A stretch of DNA of 64,000 bases, from the NCBI GenBank assembly GCA_963576725.1, contig OY755242.1:29066725-29130724 (forward strand), read 5' to 3'. The DNA is from Azorinus chamasolen. Its lineage: Eukaryota; Mollusca; Bivalvia; Cardiida; Solecurtidae. The position numbers and the translations under genes were made by a program. The notes under the pieces are model-generated. The model saw only the letters and a list, made by a program, of their open reading frames with translations, made no database searches and was not told the origin of the DNA. Positions within the stretch are counted from its first letter, which is position 1. Each line of letters starts with the position of its first letter. Below, one piece after another: positions 54,851-64,000 of the stretch.

Positions 54851-55849
54851 CAGTACTGTCAGTACTTTGATTGTTTCTCCATCCTCTGTAATTTTCTTTT
54901 AAATTCTGAAAGGGGTGATCCCCGAGAGCAAAAATTACAACACACAAAAAGAGAAAATTGCAGACTCGGTTTTATTGAGTCTGTTCATGAACAGTAATTG
55001 AAAGTGCAACACTGCTTACGCCCCCTAGCACCGGCTTAAACGGTATTCAATTTTCACAACAAGAAGTACTGAAATTCATGATCTCGAAGGATCAGAAGGT
55101 ATAACAACACTGAGAATGAAGTACGGGGCGACGTTTTAAAGTCTTGGTTTTGGTTTTACAAAACAAATCACTTATTTGATTTGACATCGTTGTGTCTGGT
55201 TTCCATCGCATGGTCGCATACAGTTGCTAAGCAATACTGGTACCTCGTTTTGATATGCCACTTATGATGTATACGCAATGTAAACCGGGCTAAAGTAATG
55301 GGGCGCGTGCAGCTTCAAGGGGGTTTTCCCACACAGATACTATAAATAGTAACGGTAGGATGGAGAAAAAGAAAGGGACAATTCGGATATTTAAGGAATA
55401 TAAAGGGCAGTTTCTATCTGTAACTGATTGACACAATGACTGTTTATGATATAAATCTTTAGATCTCAATAACATCGTATTTTAATGTTCAACAAAGCAC
55501 TTGCATTATTTTTCCGATGCTTGAAATTTCAACTCTCAATTTTCATTTTCTACTGGCATTTCGCGAGTATGCGAGCGCTAAGTTCAAACCCTGGTTGTTC
55601 ATTTAATAGCAAATATAGGAATCGTGATTTAGTGTTGAAATACCACGAAAATATGAAAAATTAATGCATAAGATTACAAATAACTTATATGTTATTTCCG
55701 TGATTCTCCATATTCCAATTAAGCGGAAACAGCCAAGTCGCGTTGAGCGCTTGGTTTGTGGCCGATCTCGACTGATTTTCGATTATAATCGATTATCGGG
55801 ACACCACTTACATGTACTGTTACAAAAAATAATGAAAAATAATCAAACT
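54851..55849. other. Mostly unassigned sequence
   Basis: No repeat family recognised except a short 'cgattataatcgattatcgg' palindromic end at 55780-55800. No exon supported. Confidence 0.35.
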
Positions 55850-55903
55850 CATATTAATTTTATGGTGTCATTATTTCTTGCATGAATCTTCATGGAGGAA
55901 AGG
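55850..55903. repeat. TTAA-2 right end
   Basis: 'attatttcttgcatgaatct' to GGAAAGGG plus TTAA. Confidence 0.65.
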
Positions 55904-56032
55904 GTTAAACAACATCTTCTAGAATGCGAAATTGATTTCAACGCAATTTCACAAGAATGATCTTCAGATGGCTCTGTTGAAGTTGTGTGAATGTTTACGA
56001 TACTCTACACAAGTAGGTCACAGTAGCTATTA

Positions 56033-56195
56033 ATTCTTTCCCTTCCAAATTTCAATACCTTCTGAATATTCATGGACAAAATAGTTATAATAGAATATGG
56101 AAGGTGGGACAGTTTAGCCATTTTAGATAGTAAAGAAACAAATCTATGAACTTCCAATAGCAAACAGAGCAGACCCTGATCAGATGACTCCAATA
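56033..56195. mobile_element. TTAA-1 MITE, right half lost
   Basis: 'tctttcccttcc' to the core centre 'gactccaatag'. Confidence 0.75.
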
Positions 56196-56906
56196 GTTGA
56201 ATGAACATTTTTTTCTCCTACTCCACTGATTTGGATTTGATTTATCCTCCATCAGACATTTAAATAGTTAGCTCACCCGGAGCAAAGCTCAAGGTGAGCT
56301 TTTGGGAGACTTGAATATCCGACATCTGTTGTGCGTCATCAACAATTTGTTTGTGAACAGTCTAGTGGTCACAATTTTAGTCTAAAATTTTAGAAACTTT
56401 GTCAGAATGATTGTCTTGATAAAATCTTGGATGAGTTCGGAAGTGGATTACGTGGGGTTAAAAACTAGGTCACAAGGTCAATTAGTGGGAAAACCTTGTG
56501 AACACTAGAGGTCACATTTTTAGCCCAATTTTCATGAAACTTAGACTGATTGTCTTCATAAAATCTCAGACGATTTTGAAAGTGGGTCACATGGGGTTAA
56601 AAACTAGGTCACTAGGTCAGATAGTAGGAAAACCTTGTGAACACTCTAGAGGTCACATTTCTACCTGGATTTTCATGAAACTTTATCAGAATGATTGTTT
56701 TGATAAAATCTGGAATGAGTTTGAAAGTGGGTCACCTGGGGTCAAAAAATAGGTCACTAGATTAAACAGTAGAAAAACCTTGTGAACAATCTTGTGGTCA
56801 CATTTTTAGCTCACCAGAGCACAAAGTGCTCAAGGTGAGCTATTGTGATACCGCTGTGTCTGGCGTCCGTCGTCCGTCGGTCCGTCTGTACGTCTGTCCG
56901 CACTCA

Positions 56907-57147
56907 CCAAAGGGTAGTTGTGTGACTTTTTCTAACTAGTCGCACAAGTAAAATCATTAACCTGGCCATCTCTTGTGACATTAACCTGGCCATTTCTTGT
57001 GACATTAACCTGGCCAGTTGTGGGACATAGGGTTAGGGTTAGCTTCCAGATCATTCTTTTCCAAAGATAGAGCCAAAAATAGTTTTTCTTGTGGGACTAG
57101 TCCCACAAGAAAAGATCAAAGGAAAAAGTCACACAACTACCCATTTG
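56907..57147. mobile_element. Small foldback insert (X) in a GTCC block
   Basis: Inverted ends share GGGTAGTTGTGTGACTTTTT (56912-56931, and its complement at 57123-57142). The interior has three copies of 'cattaacctggcca' (56956-57016), TTAGGG twice near 57030, and a second inverted pair around 'ggactagtccc'. No target duplication is clear. Confidence 0.7.
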
Positions 57148-58518
57148 TTAGTATGTCCGTCTGTATGTCTGTCTGTCCGTCAACAATTTCAAACGACTTC
57201 TTCTCTGATACCGACAGCCCAATTGTAACCAAACTTGGTCAGATACATACTGAGGGTGTGTGCTTCAAAAGTTGTTAAAAGATAGTTGGTGGGGCCATCG
57301 GTCTTGTTGCCATGGCAACTGTACGCAATATCTAGAAAAATCTTCTTCTCCAGAATGACTTGTCCGATTTGAATATAGTTTTCACCAAAATGTTTCTCAG
57401 TTGATAGACTTTAAAAGTTGTTAAAAGAATTTTGATCCGGCAAAAAACATGGCCGCCAGAGGGCGTGGTCATTTTTTCCATATATGGTAATATATGAAAA
57501 TCTTTAAAAAAATCTTCTCTGAAACCATATGTCCTAGACCATTGATATTTGGTATGTAGCATGATCTTATGGTCCTCTACAAAGATTTTTCAAATTATGA
57601 CCCCCAGGCCAAAAATGGCCCCGCCCAAGGGGCTTATCAGTTTTTCAGAGGAAAACCTTTAAAAATCTACTTCTCTGAAACTGTAAGGCCTAGACCTTTG
57701 ATATTTTGTATGTAGCTTGATCTTATGGTCCTCTACTAAAGTTGTTCAAATTATGACCCCCGGGCCAAAAATGGCCCCACCCTAGGGCTTATCAGTTTTT
57801 CATAGCAAAATCTTTAAAAATCTTCTTCTCTGAAACTGTAAGGCCTAGACCTTTGATATTTGGTATGTAGCATGATCTTATGGTCCTCTACAAAGATTGT
57901 TCAAATTATGACCCCCGGGCCAAAAATGGCCCCGCCCAAGGGCTTATCAGTTTTTCATAGGAAAATCTTTAAAAAATCTTCTTCTCTCAAACTGTAAGGC
58001 GTAGACTTTTGATATTTGGAATGTAGCATGATCTAATGGTCCTCTACAAAAGTTGTTCAAATTATGATTCCCGGGCCAAAAATGGCCCCGCCCAAGGGCT
58101 TATCAGTTTTTCATAGGAAAATCTTTAAAAATCTTCTTCTCTCAAACTGTAAGGCCTAGACCTTTGATGTTTAGTATGTAGCATGATCTTATGGTCCTCT
58201 ACAAATATTGTTCAAATTATAGTCACTGGGCCAAAAATGGCCCCGCCCAAGGGCTTATCAGTTTGGAAAATCTTTAAAAATCTACTGAAACTGTAAGGCC
58301 AAGACCTTTGATATTTGGTATGTAACATGATCTAATGGTTCTCTACAAATATGTAGCTGTGGCTTGTGGTCCTCTGTCAAGAATGTTTAACTTACGACCC
58401 TGACCACTGGGGGAAACTTGGCCCTGCCTCAGAGCTTATCAGTTTTTCATGGGAAAAATATGAAATATTATTATACCCCCCTTTTGAAAAAATGGGGGTA
58501 TATTGCTTTGCACATGTC

Positions 58519-58552
58519 GGTCGGTCGGTCGGTCGGTCGGTCGGTCGGTCGG
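58519..58552 (+). repeat. (GGTC)n microsatellite
   Basis: About eight perfect tetramers just inside the D 5' hairpin. Confidence 0.95.
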
Positions 58553-58657
58553 TAGATCGATGGTTTCCGAATGATAACTAATAAACGACTTGGCCTAGAA
58601 TCTTCAAACTTGCTGTGGTGCTTGGTCATGACAAGTAGATGACCCCTATTGTTTTTG

Positions 58658-59960
58658 AGGTCACTAGGTCAAAGGTCAAGGTCACCATGACCTTAAATGG
58701 TGAAATAGTTTCCGATCAATAACTGCTCAAGGGTTTGGCTTGGGATCTTCAAACTTGCTGTGGTGGTTGGTCATGACCACTAGATGACCCCTATTGATTT
58801 TGAGGTCACTAGTTCAAAGGTCAAGGTCACCATGACCTTAAATGGTTAAATGGTTTCCGATCAATAACTGCTCAAGGATTTAGCTTAGAATCTTCAAACT
58901 TGCTGTGGTAGTTGGTCATGACCACTGGATGACCCCTATTTATTTTGAGGTCACTAGGTCAAAGGTCAAGGTCACCATGACCTTAAATGGTAGAATGGTT
59001 TCTGATCAATAACTGCTCAAGGGTTTGGCTTAGGACCTTCAAATTTGCTTAGGTGGTTGGTCATTGAAACTAGATGAGTCCTGTTGTTTTTTAGGTCACT
59101 AGGTCAAAGGTCAAGGTCACAGTGACCTTAAAGGGTGAAATGGTTTGCGATCAATAACTGCTCAAGGGTTTGGCCTAGGACCTTCAAATTTGCTGTGGTG
59201 GTTGGTAATGACCACTAGATGACCCCTATTGTTTTTTAGGTCACTAGGTCAAAGGTCAAGGTCACCATGCTCTTAACTGGTGAAACGGTTTGCGATCAAT
59301 AACTGCTCAAGGGTTTGGCTTAGAATCTTCAATATTGCTGCGGTAGTTGGTCATGACAACTGGATGACCCCTATTGTATTTGAGGTCACTAGGTCAAGGT
59401 CACCATGACCTTAACTTGTAAAATGGTTTCTGATCAATAACTGCTCAAGGGTTTGGCTTAGGATCTTCAAATTTGCTGTGGTAGTTGGTCATGACCACTG
59501 GATGACCCCGATTGATTTTTAGGTCAAAGGTCAAGGTCACCATGACCTTAACTGGTGAAATGGTTTGCGATCGATAACTGCTCAAGGGTTTGGCTTAGGA
59601 TCTTCAAACTTGCTGTGGTGGTTGGTCATGACCGATAGATAACCCCTATTATTTTTAGGTCACTAGATCAAAGGTCAAGGTCATCATGACCTTAACTGAT
59701 GAAATGGTTTCCAATTAATAACTGCTCAATGGTTTGGGTCGGGATCTTCAAACTTGCTGTGGTAGTTGGTCGTGACCACTAGATGACCCCTATAGTTGTT
59801 GAGGTCACTAGGTCAGAGGTCAAGGTCACCATGACCTTAATATGTGAAATGTTTTCAGATCAATAAATGATCAGTGGTTTGGCTTAGGATCTTCAAAGTT
59901 GCTGTGGTGATTAGTCATGACCGCTTGATGACCTCTATAGTTGAGGTCACTAGATCAAAG
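58658..59960 (+). promoter_or_regulatory. Array of consensus nuclear-receptor sites in D
   Basis: The typical unit reads AGGTCA-ct-AGGTCA-a-AGGTCA-AGGTCA-cca-TGACCT, that is DR2, DR1, an extended TCAAGGTCA half-site, and an inverted repeat with spacing 3. Perfect AGGTCAnnnTGACCT palindromes (the oestrogen-response-element consensus) start at 58679, 58824, 58969, 59114, 59397, 59534, 59678 and 59823. A ninth at 59259 is broken and the tenth unit is truncated. Binding activity is inferred, not shown. Confidence 0.7.
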
Positions 59961-60770
59961 GTCAGAGGGTCTGGGGGGTATACATGTTTTACAAACATCT
60001 CTTGTTTTTCTCTTAAACCATAAGGCTTAGACCTTTAATTAATGGCATATTGCTTTACCTTGTGGTTCTCTACCAAGGGTGTACACATGATTTCTTTTGA
60101 TCAAAAATGGCCCGCCCCTGGGGTTACCTCTGGCGAGCGCTTCAGGGCCTCATGGCCCTCTTGTTTGTCCAATTTTCATGAAACGTGGTCAGAATGATTG
60201 TCTTGGTAAAATCTCGGACTAGATCGAAAATTGGGCATGCTGGGTTATAAACTAGGTCACTAGGTGAGATTGTAGGAAAACCTTGTTAACATTACGTAGT
60301 GTTCACATTTGTAGCCAAATCTTCATGAAAATTGGTCAAAATGATTGTCCTGATAAACTTTTTGACGAGCTTAAGATTGGGTTACTTGGTGTCAAAAAGT
60401 AGGTCACTGGGTCATATCTTAGTAAAATCTTGTTTACACTCTAGCGGTCACATTTTTAGCCCAATCTTCCCTAAACTTGCTCAGAATGTTTGCTCAGAAT
60501 GTTTGTATCGGTGATATCAAGGTTTAGTGTGATCATGGATGGGGTGGGATCAAAAAGTAGGTCACTATGTCAAATCTTAGAAAAATCACTCTAGAGGGCA
60601 CATTTTTGGTCAGAATGATTGTCTTGATAAAATCAATATTCTAAATCTTTGAAAATCTTGTTCTGCAGAACCACTGCTCATGATCCACTATCAACTATCC
60701 ATTCATAATCTTAAATCTATGGTAATCGGATTAAGATGAGCGATTAAGAGCCATCTTGCTCCTCTTGTTT

Positions 60771-61299
60771 TAATTGGCAGTATAAGTTATGGCACCTGGT
60801 CTAAAAATTTATTTCAGTGAACAATTTCTTTAAAAACAATCTCTTCCCTAATTACGCTGCAGAATGAAATTTGATTAATCCTTAGATAGTCTTCTATCAA
60901 AGTGAAATACAGCGGCCTGAACAGTTTCCAGGGTTTGTCACAAATTTAGGGAAAAGTTAGAGAAATTGAAATTGTTTTCAGGTCAGGGAATTTTCTAGAA
61001 TGTTTTAGAAATGTCAGGGAATTTTGGAAATATAGGCAAATATAATGTCAGGGAATTTTGAAAAAAAATTGATTCAGTGCCATTTATTAAATAAACTTTC
61101 TAAAAAAAATTTGCAAATTATGACAGAATGAGAAAGACCAAAATTTAATGTCGCAGTGTAATGTGTCAGGGAAATTCAAAATTATGTCAGGGAATATTGT
61201 TTCCTCTGGTATGTGGCAACCCTGATTTTGGTAGATGCACATAGTAGATCACTTTTAACCAGGTGAGTGAATCAAGGCCATGATATGCTCCTCTTGTTT
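60771..61299 (+). repeat. Decayed C-type element ending CTCTTGTTT
   Basis: Only the 3' end is clear: CAGGTGAGTGAATCAAGGCC, a weak hairpin, CTCTTGTTT. The body contains repeats of 'gtcagggaatttt' but no recognisable monomers or gene. Confidence 0.5.
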
Positions 61300-62446
61300 T
61301 TTATCTCACCAGAGCACAAAGTGCTCAGGGTGAGCTTTTGTGATCGCCTGATGTCCGTCGTCGTGCGTCGTCCGTCGTCCCGCGTCAACAATTTGAACCT
61401 TTAAAAATCTTCTCCTCTGAATCTACAGGGTTTTCAGCTTTCATCTTTGGTACATAGCATCACCTATAGGTCCTCTACAAAAGTTATATAAATAATGCCC
61501 CTGGGGTCAAAATTGGCCCCGCCCCAGGGGTTGAAAGTTTTCAATAGAAACATATAGTAAAACTTTGAAAATCTTCTCCTCTGAAACCAGAAGGTTCTCA
61601 GCTTTCATATTTGGCACATAGCATCATGTTCAGGTCATCTACAAAAGTTATATAAATTATGACCCTGGGGTCAAAATTGGCCCCGCCCCAGGGGTGGCCA
61701 GTTTTCAATGGAAACAAATAGTGAAATCTTTGAAAATCTTCTTCTCTTAAACTGAAAGGCTCTCATCTTTCATATTTGGCACAGAGCATCATGTTCAGGT
61801 CCTCTACAAAAGTTATATAAATTATAGCCCTGGGGTCAAAATTGGCCCCGCCCCAGGGGTGGGCTGTTTTCAATGGAAACAATAGTGATATCTTTGAAAT
61901 CTTCTCCTCTGAAACTGGAAGGTTTTCAGCTTGCATATTTGGCACATAGCATCATGTTTAGGTCCTCTACAAAAGTTATATAAATTATGGCCCTGGGGTT
62001 CAAATTGGCCCCGCCCCAGGGGTGGGAAGTTTTCAATAGAAACATATAGTGAAATCTTTGAAAATCTTCTCCTCTGAAACTGGAAGGCGCTCAGCTTTCA
62101 TATTTGGCACAGAGCATCATGTTCAGGTCCTCTACAAAAGTTATATAAATTATGGCCCTGGGGTCAAAATTGGCCCCGCCCCAGGGGAGGGTAGTTTTCA
62201 GTAGAAACATATAGAGAAAACTTTGAAAATCTTCTTTTCTGAAACTGAAAGGTTCTCAGCTTTCATATTTGGCTCATAGCATCATGTTTAAGTCCTCTAC
62301 AAAAGTTATATAAATTATAGCCCTGGGGTCAAAATTGGCCCGCCCCAGGGCCGGCTAGTTTTCTATAAAAGCATATAGTGAAAACTTTGAAAATCTTCTC
62401 CTCTGATTGTCTGGTGAGCGCTTCAGGGCCATTCTGGCCCTCTTGT
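61300..62446 (+). mobile_element. Helentron-like element C1, full length
   Basis: The 5' hairpin (TCACCAGAGCACAAAGTGCTC), a CGTCGTCCGTC block, six monomers of about 164 bp, CTGGTGAGC complementary to the 5' end, the 3' hairpin GGGCCATTCTGGCCC and the terminus CTCTTGTA. It directly follows the CTCTTGTTT end of another decayed element. Confidence 0.85.
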
Positions 62447-62703
62447 AGTAAAATACTTAGAGCCAAGGGGAGTACTGCATGTAGAGTGAATAGCTTACTA
62501 TTTGAATGCTGAAAAGTTAAAGTGGAATGATCCATCAATACTTAACTAGAGAATCCATTCAGTTTGAAAGGCTAGAATTTAATGAGAGCCCTAGCAGCTG
62601 TAATAGCTCAGAGATCTGGGTCTACATTGTTTGCAAATGCAGTACACTCTTTTCCCACATTCATCCTTCTATAAACATGATGTCTGCTTGCACTCTGATA
62701 TAC

Positions 62704-62840
62704 AGTAGAATCTGTCTTGAGTGGCCATCAGAAAGAGGTCTTAACTGTGGGTCTGTAAGGCAGGGGGTAGCTCAATGCAGGTCAAACATAATGCAGAAAG
62801 CTCCCTTTGCCATGCATTAAGCACCTGCCTGCTTTTTAAC
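62704..62840. mobile_element. Diverged TA-B-like MITE
   Basis: cagtagaatctgtcttgagt, 'gcagaaagctccctttg', 'catgcattaagcacctgcctg'; the palindrome is shortened and the right end lost. Confidence 0.55.
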
Positions 62841-62879
62841 ACTCCTATGTGCAGTAAGTGAATGGTTGATAAACCTTCC

Positions 62880-63082
62880 CCCCCCCCCCTAAATATGCCT
62901 TTCTACGCCTCTGTAATAATCATTTCTTGAAACCATTGTGATAAATAGGAGCAAATGCTCTATTTATCACAATGGTTTCTATACTACACAAATATAACAT
63001 TTTCCTTTTCTCAAGTAAATGCTCCTTTTTGGTAGATTCATTCAAAGTGGTTGGATCTAAAAATAGCCTATGGAGGAATGGG
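62880..63082. mobile_element. TTAA-3 MITE after a C run
   Basis: A run of C replaces the left terminus; shortened core 'aataggagcaaatgctct'; right end GGAATGGG plus TTAA. Confidence 0.85.
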
Positions 63083-63134
63083 TTAAGACAGTTTTCACTG
63101 TTTTTCCATTTCCCCTTACTTCCTTCCAATTTAT

Positions 63135-63260
63135 TCAAGCTGTTTAGAAGCAACTGAACCCATACTAAACAGCTTAGATCCTGAAGAAACACTTTGTTAC
63201 TGAATGTGTTATCTGGATCCAAGCTCTTGTTACTGAATGTGTCATCTGGATCCAAGCTGT
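63135..63260. repeat. TTAA-6-like core with a 34-bp duplication
   Basis: 'agcttagatcctga' arm, then two copies of 'ttgttactgaatgtgt' followed by 'atctggatccaagct'. Confidence 0.7.
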
Positions 63261-63290
63261 TTCAAATGCAAGTCTGACCAGAATAAGGGC

Positions 63291-63735
63291 TAAAAGTACC
63301 CTAGCACAACTTAACCACACCCGGTCCTATCTCCCCCACTGGGATTACATCAATGTTTATCGAAGTAAACTGCTGTCAGCACGCAACAAAGGCCTCTACT
63401 CCTAGTTTACCCCTCGGACAGTTGTGCTGACAAAAGCGGCAATGTTTGACTTCACATTTGACTGGTAATATGAGAATGAGACAACACCGATATAGCACAG
63501 CCACGCCTTCCAAATCGACCTCCTGGAGCTTAGAATGACCAGGCAGATATGTCAGTGTGTTTATACTAGTACATAATGTGTATAATTTCCTTGATCAGGT
63601 ATGACAAACATATTTGACCTTGTTAAAAGACGTAAATCTATAGTACTCCACCAATGTCTATTGTAGAGAGGGTTTCTCTAATGATATGAAAAATTGTCAC
63701 TCCACTCTATCAATACCACAAACCTAATTTGTGAA
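63291..63735. other. No feature recognised
   Basis: Less AT-rich than its surroundings, but no frame or repeat that I can support. Confidence 0.35.
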
Positions 63736-63743
63736 AACCTTAA

Positions 63744-63881
63744 CCCTTACTCCATAATAAATACACCTTTCTATGCCTTTGCAAACAGAGTAGACCCAGA
63801 TCAAATAGCTCCTGTAGGAGCTGTCTGATCATGGTCTGCTCTGTTTGCTTATGATATAATTTAGATATGATTCTACAGTTT
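63744..63881. mobile_element. TTAA-2 MITE cut by element S
   Basis: TTAA 63740-63743; CCCTTACTCCAT; core AGCTCCTGTAGGAGCT; stops at 'ctacagttt'. Confidence 0.8.
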
Positions 63882-64000
63882 CCCTTTATTAGAAAGGGGG
63901 CATATTGTTTTTGATATGCCTGTCTGTTGTTTGGTTGGTTTGGCCAATGATAATGTTGGTGATAATTTTGTCACCATTGCTTCAAACATACTTCAAGCAT
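63882..64000 (+). mobile_element. Element S, 5' end running off the window
   Basis: The 5' hairpin CCCTTTATTAGAAAGGGGGC, a GTCTGTTGTTTGG block, then text matching the other S copy ('ataattttgt', 'catacttcaa'). It interrupts a TTAA-2 element. Confidence 0.6.

Larger units (their letters stand above)
58473..60007 (+). mobile_element. Helentron-like element D nested in a C element
   Basis: The 5' hairpin ATACCCCCCTTTT/AAAAAATGGGGGTAT is followed by a (GGTC)n block. About ten monomers of 137-145 bp follow, each rich in AGGTCA half-sites. The 3' subterminal GGGGGGTAT is complementary to the 5' end; hairpin ATGTTTTACAAACAT and CTCTTGTTT close it. The related uninterrupted copy at about 50757-50780 supplies the empty site (attatt|tttctct). 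Confidence 0.9.
56807..60166 (+). mobile_element. Helentron-like C element (C1 head, C2 body) nested in C3
   Basis: The 5' hairpin is AGCTCACCAGAGCAC/GTGCTCAAGGTGAGCT, with a GTCC block split by a small foldback insert. The monomers are C2-like ('aaaaatggccccgcccaagg'). The 3' CTGGCGAGC matches the 5' GCTCACCAG with one difference, and the hairpin and CTCTTGTTT follow. Element D interrupts it. Confidence 0.8.
56270..60770 (+). mobile_element. Helentron-like element C3, outer host of a triple nest
   Basis: The 5' AGCTCACCCGGAGC hairpin. Monomers contain 'ggtcacatttttagcccaat', 'gaatgattgtcttgat' and 'aggtcactaggtca'. The 3' end is 'gatgagcgattaagagcc', hairpin, CTCTTGTTT. The body is split by the insertion at 56807-60166; sequence on either side joins within one monomer. 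Confidence 0.8.

Noticed and set aside
57030..57042. Telomere-like TTAGGG units
   Set aside because: Only two units inside a small foldback insert; far too short for a telomeric tract.

Overview
The window looks like non-coding, repeat-saturated DNA from an animal nuclear genome. It is AT-rich, has no operons and no long uninterrupted genes, and carries one convincing spliced exon. The mix of repeats (elements opening with AGCTCACC hairpins and ending CTCTTGTTT, short TTAA- and TA-flanked palindromic elements, a DIRS-type gag remnant, a Tc1 remnant) is what I associate with bivalve mollusc genomes. That assignment, with a dreissenid-like species as one possibility, is an inference from repeat style only.

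Four repeat classes make up most of the window. (1) TTAA-flanked MITEs (piggyBac-like by target site and CCC termini), named here TTAA-1, -2, -3, -4, -6, -7 and -8. Each has a central perfect palindrome. (2) TA-flanked MITEs with CAGTAAAACCTCT-type termini (pogo/Tigger-like), named TA-B. (3) Helentron-like non-autonomous elements, named C1, C2, C3, D, E, F, G, H, K, M, N, Q, R and S. Where complete they share one plan: a T-run target, a 5' hairpin, a GTCC/GTTC-rich block, a tandem array of about 140-170 bp monomers, a short sequence complementary to the 5' end, a 3' hairpin, and the terminus CTCTTGTTT. (4) One 5.6 kb foldback element (J) whose roughly 1.6 kb inverted arms are made of about 355 bp tandem units.

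Layout: 1-2.7 kb MITEs; 2.7-4.4 kb E element; 4.8-11.5 kb MITE chains; 11.9-13.4 kb E; 14-16.9 kb MITEs, one nested in another; 17-21.3 kb E (containing F), C2 and G; 21.8-25.8 kb MITEs, with a TTAA element inside a TA element; 26.01-26.63 kb the coding exon (+); 27.7-29.06 kb C1 and H; 29.5-31.1 kb a Tigger-like element and L; 32.4-33.9 kb C1; 34-36.6 kb MITEs and S; 36.6-40.5 kb M, L, K and a Tc1 remnant; 40.5-46.15 kb foldback J with a decayed DIRS gag; 46.5-48.3 kb tRNA-like heads and a broken zinc-finger-like exon; 49.7-51.6 kb the nest Q>N>C2; 52-56 kb fragments; 56.3-60.8 kb the nest C3>C>D, where D carries an array of consensus nuclear-receptor sites; 61.3-62.4 kb C1; then MITEs to the end.

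Nothing here forms a pathway. No intact transposase, Rep/helicase or reverse transcriptase is present, so every mobile element seen depends on proteins encoded elsewhere. The main scientific value is that paralogous empty sites inside the window give exact boundaries and target-site rules for several families.
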